DNA of 64,000 nt from NCBI GenBank assembly GCA_902762375.1, contig CACWNY010000003.1:1-64000 (forward strand), in the 5' to 3' direction. Positions within the stretch are counted from its first letter, which is position 1, and each line of letters opens with the position of its first letter. Both the position numbers and the translations under genes were made by a program. Of the stretch, positions 25,824-34,020 are shown piece after piece. Origin of the DNA: an uncultured Ruminococcus sp. Lineage in GTDB: Bacteria; Bacillota; Clostridia; Oscillospirales; Acutalibacteraceae. The notes beneath the pieces were generated by a model. The model did no database searches. It worked only from the letters and a program-made list of their open reading frames with translations, and was not told where the DNA came from.

Positions 25824-26648
25824 ATAGCACGACCAAGAAAAGAAGGTCTTGACTACTTTCCGCATAGCTGTATTTCCGACCAACGGATAGATTGGATAAG
25901 AGTTCAGTTTGGTTTAAAAGGATATGCAGTGATTTACAGGCTCTATGAAAAGATATATCTGGAAAAGGGCTATTTTTGTGAATGGACAAATGATATTGCA
26001 TTAATGTTTGCCCATGATAACGGTGTGAATGTTAATGTCGTATCAGACATAGTGAACGCAGGGATAAAACGGGGTATTTTTGACCTTGACTTGTTTGAAA
26101 AGTATCAGATACTGACTTCAAAAGATATTCAGGAAACCTATCTGACAGTGGTATCGAAACCGAAAAGAACAGGCGTGAGTTTAATTCAGGAATACCTCCT
26201 GGCTGACTGCACCCTTTTTGGCATTTCCTCCGAGAAAACCCTCGTTTCCTCTGAGAAAATTCAGGTTTACTCTGTTGAAAATCCACAAAGGAAAAGAAAG
26301 GAAAGTAAAGAAAAAGAAAAGAAAGTAAAAGAAAGTAAATATGCTGTATCTATGCCGTTGAAAGATGGGTCTTTGTACCAAATTTCAGAAAACACGGTAA
26401 ATCAACTGCAACAACTTTATCCGAAGATTTCTGTTATTCGAAGTTTAAGAAAGATGGCGGATTTTCTCTATAACAACACGCAAAAACGCAGGGATTATTC
26501 TGCTATGGATAATTATATCCGATGGTGGCTCGAACAGGACAGCGATAAACTCAAATCAGAAACTCAACAGGAAAATTCTCCTCAACAGTGCGAACATCAG
26601 GCAAATTATGATATTTCTATTCTTGATGGCATTGGTTTACTGGATTAA
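25824..26648 (+). CDS. Phage-type replication protein (DUF4373/Lin1244-like) with apparent ATA start
   Basis: A 274-residue protein if read from ATA 25824: (M)ARPRKEGLDYFPHSC..., which matches the usual N-terminus (MARPxKxGLDYFP) of the Lin1244/Lin1753-like domain in phage replication-initiation proteins. The domain continues through KGYFCEWTNDIALMFA; a Lys-rich linker and a DnaD-like tail follow. AGGAAG is 7 nt before ATA. No ATG, GTG or TTG exists in frame until GTG 25929, which would delete the first 35 conserved residues. Either AUA initiates or the gene lost its start. It stands alone, without other phage genes. Confidence 0.7.
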   Translation: MARPRKEGLDYFPHSCISDQRIDWIRVQFGLKGYAVIYRLYEKIYLEKGYFCEWTNDIALMFAHDNGVNVNVVSDIVNAGIKRGIFDLDLFEKYQILTSKDIQETYLTVVSKPKRTGVSLIQEYLLADCTLFGISSEKTLVSSEKIQVYSVENPQRKRKESKEKEKKVKESKYAVSMPLKDGSLYQISENTVNQLQQLYPKISVIRSLRKMADFLYNNTQKRRDYSAMDNYIRWWLEQDSDKLKSETQQENSPQQCEHQANYDISILDGIGLLD

Positions 26649-26655
26649 GTTCTGT

Positions 26656-26858
26656 TTAAGGGCTTTGCCCTTAAAAATCCCACAAAGGGCAATGTCGTCA
26701 ACTTAAGAGTGTCATTCCGAACGAAGTGAGGAATCTTTTGAAGATTCTTCGTCGCTTTCGCTCCTCAGAATGACAACAATATACCACAAAGGGACTTTGT
26801 CCCCTTGACCCCTACCACTTTTGAAAAAGTGGACAAAACTTTTAAATGTCACAGCTAT
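26656..26858 (+). repeat. MITE family copy 10 split by repeat 2
   Basis: Hairpin AAGGGCTTTGCCCTT, then CCACAAAGGG, a 94-bp insertion, then CCACAAAGGGACTTTGTCCCCTT, CCACTTTTGAAAAAGTGG and GTCACAGCTATACA. Confidence 0.85.
26691..26784 (+). repeat. Repeat 2 (94 bp) flanked by a 10-bp target duplication
   Basis: Runs from CAATGTCGTCAACTTAAG to CAACAATATA, with internal inverted TGTCATTC (26711-26718) and GAATGACA (26768-26775). CCACAAAGGG is present directly on both sides (26681-26690 and 26785-26794), the mark of insertion into the MITE. Confidence 0.8.
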
Positions 26859-26901
26859 ACAATGAAGTTTCAGACTTCGTTCTTCACAGTCCTTTGAAAA
26901 T

Positions 26902-28620
26902 TTAATTTTGTTCAGCCTTTTTGACAAGACATTCTTTTCCAAAAAAGGTTATACCGTATTCGATGACTTTTTCTCTTTTGAATGGTTTGTAATATTTGTT
27001 TCGTTCAATCTGCTGTAATGCTTCATGGCAAAGCGTTTCCATGCTTTCTTCAGATTTTGCTCTTTTCAGTTCAAAGATAGCTACACAGCGTCTTGCTTTA
27101 TTCTTGACAATAATATCTGCACGCCCCATGCCGACTTCATCATTGGATTTGACGATAATATTTCTTTTTCCTGACAAAAGACCTGTCAGAAAAGCGTGAT
27201 AATAGTTTTCGTTATAATCAAAATAGCTGATAGTGTTGTAAAGATAGTCATTGATAATTTCTGTCAGGTTTTCTGTATCTCCACTCCAGAGTGCCTCAAA
27301 CAAAGCTGTTCTGTCATCAGTGGTAACCATTTCTCTGAACCATACCGCAACGGTCTGTTCAAAAAGCATACGGATTTCTCTGTTGGGGAGTTTCAGTTTA
27401 AACGGCAACTCAAACATACCTTTTACTTCATTGGGGTCTGATGAGGTCATTTTGGGCAAAGAACCCGGAAGTAAGGTAAGATAGCCTGTCATATACAGCA
27501 CTGACCACAAATTGATTTCATCATCTGTCAGACTGCCGTATGTGATATTCGGATTGATGATTTTTTCTACATAACCACCGCTTAACAATGTTTCAAAGTC
27601 TTCCGAAACATCAAAATCACTTTCCAGAAATCTTTTGATGGTATCATTACTGCTTGTGTTTGCCCAGTAGTTCATTGGTGGCTGATACGGATTTTTCTGT
27701 AATGCGTCAACATAGTTCAGCACATCCCAAGGACAGTACACCTCTTTATTACCGAAAATATACCCGTCATACCATTCTTTGAATATAGGCTGATGAGATA
27801 ATAGTTTTGTATCAGAAAGCAGTCGATTGATTTCTTCGTTGGTAAACCCGAAACACTCCTCATAGTCTGTATCGGTTATGGTCTTTACGGACAGATTATT
27901 CAGTCCTGTAAAGATACTTTCCTCCGCAATTCTCAGACACCCTGTAAGAACTGCCATTTTGATATAGGTGTTGTCTTTCAGAGATTTGCCGAACATCGAA
28001 CGCATAATATCTGTAATTTCCCTGTAATAACCGTTTGCGTCACCCTTTGCCATTGGCACATCATATTCATCAATAAAGAGAATGACTTTTTTCTGATAAT
28101 AGTCATTCAACAAACGGGTCAACAAAAACAGAGAATCCATTATATCCGATATTTGTGGAGTTTCTGCCTTTATCCGCTTGAATTTGTTTATATCATTTTC
28201 ATCAATAGTTTTACTGTCAAGGAGATAAGTGTATTTTGCAAACAAGTCAGAAAGAACCAGCTTCAGTTGGGCAACAGCATTTTCAAAATTAATGGAATCT
28301 ACGGTCTTGAACGATACAAGAATTGTGGGATATTGATTTCTCCATTCATCGCAGAGTGCCTGATTTTCGGAAATTTTTAACCCGTCAAAAATAGCTTTGC
28401 TGTCTTCAGTGATATCAAAAAAATGTTTCAGCATACTCATATTCAGTGATTTACCAAAACGACGGGGACGGGTAAAAAGTGTAACTTCTGCACGGTTGGT
28501 CATAATCTGGTTAATCAGGTCTGTCTTATCAATGTAGTAATATCCGTTAGTTCTGATTTTTTCAAAGTCACTGATACCCAGAGGCATAGTATATTCAGGC
28601 ATATTCTCAACTTCTTTCAT
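26902..28620 (-). CDS. AAA-ATPase-like / PD-(D/E)XK nuclease fusion protein
   Basis: A 572-residue protein of a family abundant in gut clostridia and Bacteroidetes. The N-terminal AAA-ATPase_like domain shows YIDKTDLI, Walker A-like TRPRRFGKS (about 48-56) and Walker B VILFIDEYD. The C-terminal PDDEXK_9 domain shows GRADIIV...AIFELKRAKS, the expected D...ExK triad. Function is unknown; DNA cleavage and a defence or mobile-element role are inferences. Promoter and ribosome site are weak, and MITE copies stand on both sides. Confidence 0.85.
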   Translation of the reverse strand: MKEVENMPEYTMPLGISDFEKIRTNGYYYIDKTDLINQIMTNRAEVTLFTRPRRFGKSLNMSMLKHFFDITEDSKAIFDGLKISENQALCDEWRNQYPTILVSFKTVDSINFENAVAQLKLVLSDLFAKYTYLLDSKTIDENDINKFKRIKAETPQISDIMDSLFLLTRLLNDYYQKKVILFIDEYDVPMAKGDANGYYREITDIMRSMFGKSLKDNTYIKMAVLTGCLRIAEESIFTGLNNLSVKTITDTDYEECFGFTNEEINRLLSDTKLLSHQPIFKEWYDGYIFGNKEVYCPWDVLNYVDALQKNPYQPPMNYWANTSSNDTIKRFLESDFDVSEDFETLLSGGYVEKIINPNITYGSLTDDEINLWSVLYMTGYLTLLPGSLPKMTSSDPNEVKGMFELPFKLKLPNREIRMLFEQTVAVWFREMVTTDDRTALFEALWSGDTENLTEIINDYLYNTISYFDYNENYYHAFLTGLLSGKRNIIVKSNDEVGMGRADIIVKNKARRCVAIFELKRAKSEESMETLCHEALQQIERNKYYKPFKREKVIEYGITFFGKECLVKKAEQN

Positions 28621-28697
28621 TACTTTTCGTTTATTTTAACACATCGTAAATCGTATAGCAAGTGAATAATGCAAAGAAAGAATATGGTTTTTATTGC

Positions 28698-28792
28698 CAA
28701 TGTCATCAACTTAAGAGTGTCATTCCGAACATAGTGAGGAATCTTAATAAGATTCTTCGTCGCTTTCGCTCCTCAGAATGACAGCAATATAT
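28698..28792 (+). repeat. Repeat 2, third copy
   Basis: CAATGTCATCAACTTAAGAG ... CAGAATGACAGCAATATATT, nearly the same as 26691-26784 but with no clear target duplication. The 28621-29030 gap contains nothing but this and the elements listed next. Confidence 0.78.
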
Positions 28793-28793
28793 T

Positions 28794-29047
28794 AGCTCAA
28801 CGGTGAGATTTTATCAATAATTACGAATTACGCATTACGAATTACGCATTATCAAAATTTGCTTACGCAAATTTTGTTTGGAATTTTTATTCATTAAAGG
28901 GCTTCGCCCTTTAAAATCCCACAAGGGGCTGCCGCCCCTTGACCCTGCCCACTTTTTGAAAAAAGTGGACAAAAACTTTTAATTGTCACAGCTCAACGGT
29001 GGGATTTTATCAATAATTACGAATTACGCATTACGAATTACGCATTG
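28794..29047. repeat. 57-bp direct repeats flanking MITE copy 11
   Basis: AGCTCAACGGTGRGATTTTATCAATAATTACG... CATT occurs at 28794-28851 and again at 28991-29047, differing at one position. Between them lies MITE copy 11 (28853-28993) with AT hairpin and CCCAC...GTGG hairpin. The right repeat runs into the fumB reading frame and provides its last codons and stop. Confidence 0.83.
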
Positions 29048-29588
29048 TTCTGTATTTCAGAGGTTCAGTTTTGTAGATGTTATTTCCCATGCTGTCGATA
29101 ACGACAATACAAGGAAATTTTTCCACAGTATAACGGCGGATAGCCTCTGTACCCAAATCTTCATAGCAAAGGATTTCTTCAGCTTTGATACTTTTGGCAA
29201 TCAGTGCGGCGGCACCGCCGATAGCGGCAAAGTAGACACAGTGATTTTTCACCATAGCGTCTATAACCGCCTGACTTCTTGCTCCTTTGCCAATCATACC
29301 TTTAAGTCCCATATCCAGAAGTGTTGGTGTATACTTATCCATGCGGTAGCTTGATGTAGGACCTGCTGACCCGACAGTGTAGTTAGGTTTAGCTGGTGAA
29401 GGACCTACATAATAGATAACTTCTCCGTTGATATCAACGGGGAGGTTTTCTTTTTTTTGAGCCAGTTCGTAAAGTCGTTTGTGGGCAGCGTCACGACCTG
29501 TTATCAAAGTACCTGTTAATAATACGCTGTCGCCTGCGTGTAAGGTGTCGATAATTTCATCAGTCAAAGGTAAGGTAATTTCTTTCAT
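29031..29588 (-). CDS. fumB: Class I fumarate hydratase, beta (C-terminal) subunit
   Basis: A 185-residue small subunit of the two-subunit iron-sulfur fumarase/L-tartrate dehydratase family. Seen are DSVLLTGTLITGRDAAHKR, the VGPSPAKP motif, SAGPTSSYRMDKYTP and GKGARSQ, all typical of the beta chain. With the alpha chain it hydrates fumarate to malate in the cytoplasm under anaerobic conditions. GGAGG lies 7-8 nt before the ATG, 15 bp after the alpha gene. The final residues (MRNS) and stop are encoded by the adjacent ATTACG repeat, so the original C-terminus was slightly altered. Confidence 0.93.
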   Translation of the reverse strand: MKEITLPLTDEIIDTLHAGDSVLLTGTLITGRDAAHKRLYELAQKKENLPVDINGEVIYYVGPSPAKPNYTVGSAGPTSSYRMDKYTPTLLDMGLKGMIGKGARSQAVIDAMVKNHCVYFAAIGGAAALIAKSIKAEEILCYEDLGTEAIRRYTVEKFPCIVVIDSMGNNIYKTEPLKYRTMRNS

Positions 29589-29603
29589 GGTGTGAACCTC
29601 CGT

Positions 29604-30455
29604 TTAAATGATTGCGGTTTTGTGTCTTGCACAGTGACAGCAGATATTTACCGCTACAGGCATTCCTGCGATATGGGTAGGATAAGTTTCGATGTTTACG
29701 CCCAGAGCGGTACTATTTCCGCCAAGACCTGCAGGACCGAACCCCATTTTATTGATTTCTTGCAGGAGATGATTTTCCATCTGAGCATAACGGCTGTCAG
29801 GATTGCTGGTGTTTATGGGACGGAAAGTTGCCTTTTTGGCAAGTAAGGCACACTGTTCAAAAGTACCGCCAATCCCCACACCGACAACCATCGGCGGACA
29901 GGGATTAGGACCTGCTTTTTCGACAGTTTCCAGAATGAAGTCAATGACACCCTGTTCTCCATAGGACGGAGTAAGCATTTTTATTGCAGACATATTTTCA
30001 CTGCCAAACCCTTTTCCGCCTACTGTAAATTTGATAGTATCACCTGCAACAATATCGGTATGGATAACAGCAGGGGTATTATCTTTGGTATTTATTCTGT
30101 CAAAAACAGGGTCGCTGACAACGGATTTTCGGAGATAGCCGTCACAGTAAGCCTGACGGACACCTTCTTCCACAGCGTCTTTAAAGTTACCGCCGTCAAT
30201 GACAACTTTATCCCCGTATTCTACAAATAACACCGACATTCCTGTGTCCTGACAAAGTGGAAGTTGTTCATTTTTAGCGATTTCGTTATTTTCCAGCAGT
30301 TGGGAGAGTACCTGTTTTCCTACTGGGGACTGTTCTTTTTGCCATGCGTTTTGCAAAGCGTCTGTGATATCCGTACCGATAAAAAAGTTACAGTCCATAA
30401 ATAATTTTTTTACGGTCTGTGTAATTTCCTGTGCGTTGATTATTCTGATATTCAT
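29604..30455 (-). CDS. fumA: Class I fumarate hydratase, alpha (N-terminal) subunit
   Basis: A 283-residue large subunit holding the oxygen-labile 4Fe-4S cluster. Candidate cluster cysteines are in QLPLCQDTG (about 84), CPPMVVGVGIGG (about 192) and the C-terminal CCHCARH. GGKGFGSENMSAIKM is a family hallmark. Tartrate dehydratase of the same fold cannot be excluded from sequence alone, but fumarase fits the chromosomal context of a fermentative anaerobe. AGAGGG precedes the ATG by 7-8 nt. Confidence 0.93.
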   Translation of the reverse strand: MNIRIINAQEITQTVKKLFMDCNFFIGTDITDALQNAWQKEQSPVGKQVLSQLLENNEIAKNEQLPLCQDTGMSVLFVEYGDKVVIDGGNFKDAVEEGVRQAYCDGYLRKSVVSDPVFDRINTKDNTPAVIHTDIVAGDTIKFTVGGKGFGSENMSAIKMLTPSYGEQGVIDFILETVEKAGPNPCPPMVVGVGIGGTFEQCALLAKKATFRPINTSNPDSRYAQMENHLLQEINKMGFGPAGLGGNSTALGVNIETYPTHIAGMPVAVNICCHCARHKTAII

Positions 30456-30488
30456 GATTTATCCCTCTTAATTGCAGTTTACCGAATG

Positions 30489-30517
30489 ATTATAATATAG
30501 ATTGTCTGATATTGCAA
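30489..30517 (-). promoter_or_regulatory. Promoter of the fumarase operon
   Basis: On the minus strand TTGCAA (30517-30512), 17-nt spacer, TATAAT (30494-30489), 34 bp from the alpha-subunit ATG. Confidence 0.8.
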
Positions 30518-30860
30518 GACAGAAAATAAGTGATGGAATATTGAGGGAGTTTCGGAAAAAGTAACAAAAATGTAAACAATTATACAGCATATAGCATAAA
30601 ACAATGTTAATAAATCTTTGCGAATTGTGGGAAAATCGGAAAAATCAATCATAAAAGTAATTTTGCACAAAAAAATAAAACAAATTTGTAACAGATATTT
30701 CGTGTATGTAATTTAAATTTGACAGATTGCACATAAATTTCTTTATCCATCTGCTAAAAAAAGCGGTCATTTGGGGATTTTACAGGGGAAAATCGGGTAT
30801 TTTTGTGAAAAAAATACAATTTTATTGTTAATGTGCACAAAAAATGACATTTATTTTTAT

Positions 30861-30888
30861 TTGACTTGTCCTACGAAATTGTTATAAT
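30861..30888 (+). promoter_or_regulatory. Promoter of the 3D-domain gene
   Basis: TTGACT (30861-30866), 16-nt spacer, TATAAT (30883-30888), 93 bp before the ATG. The 525-bp divergent region 30456-30980 is AT-rich and otherwise shows nothing I can name. Confidence 0.82.
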
Positions 30889-30980
30889 ACCGTTTGTAAC
30901 ATATTTTTAACCAAAATTTCTTTTTTGTATACGAATACGGCAGTATACCAAAAAAAGGAAAAGTTAAGGAGAATTTATCT

Positions 30981-32363
30981 ATGTTTATCACAGATACTTC
31001 AAACGGAAATAAAACAAAATCAGCGTTTCAGCGTGGTATGGTAACTTTGCTGATGAGTGCCATTTTACTGACTTCGGCGTTTTCGGTAGGAGCGTTGAAT
31101 AAAACGGCGGTTATCAATGCTGACGGTGAAACGATGACGGTCAATACCATGACCACCGATACCAAAGAAATTCTTGCCAATGCCGATATCAAAGTAGGCA
31201 AGAACGATAAAGTCACAACAACAGAAGATAACGGTGTAATTACCATCAACATTGCCAGAGCATTTACAGTATATACCGATATCAACGGTACAAAGACGGC
31301 TTACAGTGTCACAGGCGGTACAGTCGGTGAATTGGTAGACAATGCAGGCGTGACCGTTACCGAAAATCATATTGTCATTCCCAATAAGACCACACAGCTT
31401 AAAGAAAATATGACCGTCAAGGTAGCTGAATACCGTACAGTCAGCATTACCGTAGACAATAAAACTGTGACAGAAAGAGTACCTGTCGGTACAGTTAAAA
31501 AAGCACTGGAATATCTGGACATCAAATTAAGTAAGAACGATGTTGTCAGTTGTGATGTAGAAGAAGCAGTTACGGACGGTATGGAAATTCAGGTAACAAG
31601 GGTCAGCTACAGAGAAGTAACCACTCTGGAAAAAATCGCTTTTGAGAGTGAAACGGTTTATTCTGATAAGCTGGAAAAAGGTAAGAAAAAAGTAAGCACT
31701 AAAGGTGTAGACGGTGAAGTTCGCAATATTGTCAGACAGACACTGGTAAGTGGTGTAGTGGTTGATGCAGAGTATATCAGTTATGAAGTTGTCAAAGAGG
31801 CAGTCAATGAAGTCGTTACTGTCGGTACGAAAGAAACCGCTACTGAACCTGCTACCGAAAAGGCAACTTCTCAAAAACAGAAAACAACCAAAACAACTAC
31901 TAAATCTGAAACCGCTCAAACAATAACCAACGAAAATAATGACTATGACTACAATGATTACAATGACGATAACGACAGTACAGAAACTGATGATTACGAT
32001 TATTCCTCATTCCCGACAAAAAATGTCGGAGGAAATGTTTTCTATGACGAAAATGGTAACGCTGTTTCCTATACGGCTTGTTATCAGGGAACGGGTACAG
32101 CTTATACTGCTCCTTATGGTTCTTTGACAGCAACAGGAAATCTTGCTTGTGTAGGCGGTGTTGCAGTCAACCCCAACATCATTCCTTACGGTTCAAAACT
32201 TTATATCGTATCTGATGATGGTTTTGTTTACGGCTATGCCACTGCGATTGATACGGGCGGTGCATTGATGGACGGCAGAGTACTTGTTGATGTGTTCTAT
32301 AACACCGAAGATGAATGTTATGAGTTCGGTCGCCGTGATGTAACTGTCTATGTGCTTGACTAA
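30981..32363 (+). CDS. DUF348 - G5 - 3D domain cell-wall protein (YabE-like)
   Basis: A 460-residue exported protein: signal or anchor segment (about 20-40), three ubiquitin-like DUF348 repeats (about 42-210), a G5 domain (about 212-290), a Thr/Lys-rich and Asn/Asp/Tyr-rich linker, and a C-terminal 3D domain (about 365-460) with GVAVNPNIIPYGSKLYI and AIDTGGALMDGRVLVDVF. The 3D domain has a double-psi barrel with three aspartates and acts as a lytic transglycosylase in MltA/RpfB/YabE-type proteins, so peptidoglycan cleavage is likely. AAGGAGAA lies 8-9 nt before the ATG. Confidence 0.93.
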   Translation: MFITDTSNGNKTKSAFQRGMVTLLMSAILLTSAFSVGALNKTAVINADGETMTVNTMTTDTKEILANADIKVGKNDKVTTTEDNGVITINIARAFTVYTDINGTKTAYSVTGGTVGELVDNAGVTVTENHIVIPNKTTQLKENMTVKVAEYRTVSITVDNKTVTERVPVGTVKKALEYLDIKLSKNDVVSCDVEEAVTDGMEIQVTRVSYREVTTLEKIAFESETVYSDKLEKGKKKVSTKGVDGEVRNIVRQTLVSGVVVDAEYISYEVVKEAVNEVVTVGTKETATEPATEKATSQKQKTTKTTTKSETAQTITNENNDYDYNDYNDDNDSTETDDYDYSSFPTKNVGGNVFYDENGNAVSYTACYQGTGTAYTAPYGSLTATGNLACVGGVAVNPNIIPYGSKLYIVSDDGFVYGYATAIDTGGALMDGRVLVDVFYNTEDECYEFGRRDVTVYVLD

Positions 32364-32545
32364 TAATGCGTAATTCGTAATGCGTAATTATAAAATTCCA
32401 TCGTTGAGCTGTGACAATCAAAAGTTTTTGTCCACTTTTTTCAAAAAGTGGTGGGGTTCAGGGGCAAAGCCCCTGATGGGATTTTTAAGGGCAACGCCCT
32501 TAAACTCCCCAAATTCAAAACAAAATTTGCGTAAGCAAATTTTGA
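32364..32545 (-). repeat. MITE family copy 12 with ATTACG repeat at one end
   Basis: ATGCGTAATTCGTAATGCG (32368-32386), then TTGAGCTGTGACAATCAAAAG, CCACTTTTTTCAAAAAGTGG, CAGGGGC, AAGGGC and AT hairpins. The ATTACG block directly follows the 3D-gene stop codon. Confidence 0.85.
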
Positions 32546-32590
32546 TATAACATCACCTCAATTAACCCTCGAAAAGTATTTGCTTATTAT

Positions 32591-32640
32591 AACAAACAGA
32601 GCACCCTGAATGTAATCAGAGTGCTTTGTTTGTTTTTTTC
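32591..32640. terminator. Bidirectional terminator between convergent genes
   Basis: AACAAACAGAGCAC pairs with GTGCTTTGTTTGTT (one mismatch) with an inner CTGA/TCAG stem; TTTTTTT follows on the plus strand. It abuts the stop of the minus-strand Rpn gene. Confidence 0.82.
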
Positions 32641-33561
32641 TTAATTTGAGGTTTTCATAAATTCTTCAACTGTCATATTAGCTTGTTCCGCAGCTTGTGC
32701 GGGAGTGATAATCTTCTTCTTTACAAGGTCGGTAAGCGTTGTAAGTATACCTGCTTGAATATCTTCTTCTCGTCTTTCATTTCTACCTCTTTCATAAGCC
32801 TCTTCCATCATTGTGTTATAGTCATACAACCACTTCTGTCGGGTATTGTATTCCATACGCTTCTGTTCGTCAGCACTGATTTCTTCCAGAACATCATAAG
32901 CTCTTTTAATATATACATTTTCTTGTGCAGGCATTTTAAGTTCACTCCTGTTCTTTGCTCGGATAAATTTTACCCAATCATATAAGTCAGTTTTATCGTC
33001 TACGACAGGTAATTTCGGCAGTTCGACAATGTGTATTTCTAGAATATCCGTGTACCTGATATGTTCCGTATCTTCCGTAATATGATACACTGTATGAAAA
33101 CGATTTGTTTTCTTGATATAATTGAAATCCAGAATACTTATTCCCACACATTTTTTCAGATTACTGTATCTCTTATTGACACCAACCTGTTCCACCAACA
33201 TTTTTGAAAGATAAAATGTACTTCTGTCTGCCCACGAGGACATATAGGCAAGCTGTATTTCAATATTGATTTCCGTAGTGTCATTCATTGTCAGTCTGAC
33301 ATCAAGAATACTCTGCTTGTCGTCTTCATGCACTCTCGGAAGATTGGTATTTAACAGTACTGTTGATTGGATATCTGTATCTTTTATATTCAGTACAGCA
33401 CTGAGAAATCCTTTTCTTACCATTTCGTCACGCATAATTTCTTTAAAAACAAAATCAACTTTTGGCAACATAATAAATTTTTCTTCGGGTGTTGTGTTTT
33501 TCATACTGAAAATCTCATTTTCATACATCTTAATCACCATCTTCATTTTCAATAATATCAT
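32641..33561 (-). CDS. Rpn family PD-(D/E)XK recombination-promoting nuclease
   Basis: A protein of up to 306 residues of the Rpn/PDDEXK_2 'putative transposase' group. PKVDFVFKEIM opens the domain; ILDVRLTMNDTTEINIEIQLA holds the catalytic Asp and the ExQ variant usual for Rpn. The C-terminal region (ERGRNERREEDIQAG) is the regulatory tail typical of the family. Rpn nucleases stimulate recA-independent recombination and some act in anti-phage defence. Several ATG codons near the N-terminus (33561, 33543, 33528) lack a strong ribosome site; MYENEIF at 33528 looks like the conserved start. Confidence 0.85.
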   Translation of the reverse strand: MILLKMKMVIKMYENEIFSMKNTTPEEKFIMLPKVDFVFKEIMRDEMVRKGFLSAVLNIKDTDIQSTVLLNTNLPRVHEDDKQSILDVRLTMNDTTEINIEIQLAYMSSWADRSTFYLSKMLVEQVGVNKRYSNLKKCVGISILDFNYIKKTNRFHTVYHITEDTEHIRYTDILEIHIVELPKLPVVDDKTDLYDWVKFIRAKNRSELKMPAQENVYIKRAYDVLEEISADEQKRMEYNTRQKWLYDYNTMMEEAYERGRNERREEDIQAGILTTLTDLVKKKIITPAQAAEQANMTVEEFMKTSN

Positions 33562-33719
33562 ATGCTAATCATACACTGATTTTATGGATTTATCAACGGT
33601 AATTTCATACAAAATATCAATATGTTTTTCGGCAATCTTACGGTTATTATCGAAAAATCCATCTGAACGATTAGGAATTGTTTTCCAAAAGAGAATAATA
33701 AGGAATAAAATTATAACCA

Positions 33720-33772
33720 TTTGTCATTTTGAGGAGCAGCGACGAGAAATCTTTTGTAAGATTCCTCACTAG
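33720..33772 (-). repeat. Partial repeat 2
   Basis: TGTCATTTTGAGGAGCAGCG and AGATTCCTCA are remnants of the repeat seen intact at 26691-26784, here in inverse orientation. Confidence 0.6.
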
Positions 33773-33826
33773 AAAAAACTCCATTAAGATTATGTGGATT
33801 TTCTGTTTTAGAAAAACATATCTCAT

Positions 33827-33866
33827 AGATATATCATTTTCTTGTGAAAAATGATATATCTTTTTG
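33827..33866. terminator. Hairpin upstream of the frameshifted BspA gene
   Basis: AGATATATCATTTT pairs perfectly (14 bp) with AAAATGATATATCT around CTTGTGA, followed by TTTTG. Either a bidirectional terminator or an operator-like palindrome. Confidence 0.55.
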
Positions 33867-33878
33867 AAAAAATGGGCA

Positions 33879-33908
33879 TTGTAAGATGATTTTATCGTAT
33901 GATATAAT
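33879..33908 (+). promoter_or_regulatory. Promoter of the frameshifted BspA gene
   Basis: TTGTAA (33879-33884), 18-nt spacer, TATAAT (33903-33908), 112 bp before the ATG. The remaining 33562-34020 sequence holds only the two elements above. Confidence 0.65.
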
Positions 33909-34020
33909 ACACTTGTAATCAAAATTACTTGTATTCTTGTTTTGGCAAAATAGCATTTTGTCATTATGCAAAAACAAACAGAATAACAACTTACATTTTT
34001 ATGATGGGAGAGGATTCATA

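Noticed and set aside
25636-25827. 63-codon frame between the terminator and the phage replication gene
   Set aside because: No ribosome site, no recognisable domain, and it starts within the terminator hairpin and overlaps the better-supported replication frame.
28983-29354. Plus-strand open frame over the fumarase beta gene
   Set aside because: It is the reverse shadow of a clearly conserved minus-strand gene and begins in repeat DNA.
30456-30860. Leader RNA or riboswitch before the 3D-domain gene
   Set aside because: The stretch is AT-rich without conserved aptamer motifs or strong stems; only the two divergent promoters are supported.
32641-33561. Insertion-sequence transposase
   Set aside because: It is an Rpn/PDDEXK-family nuclease; no terminal inverted repeats or target duplication surround it.
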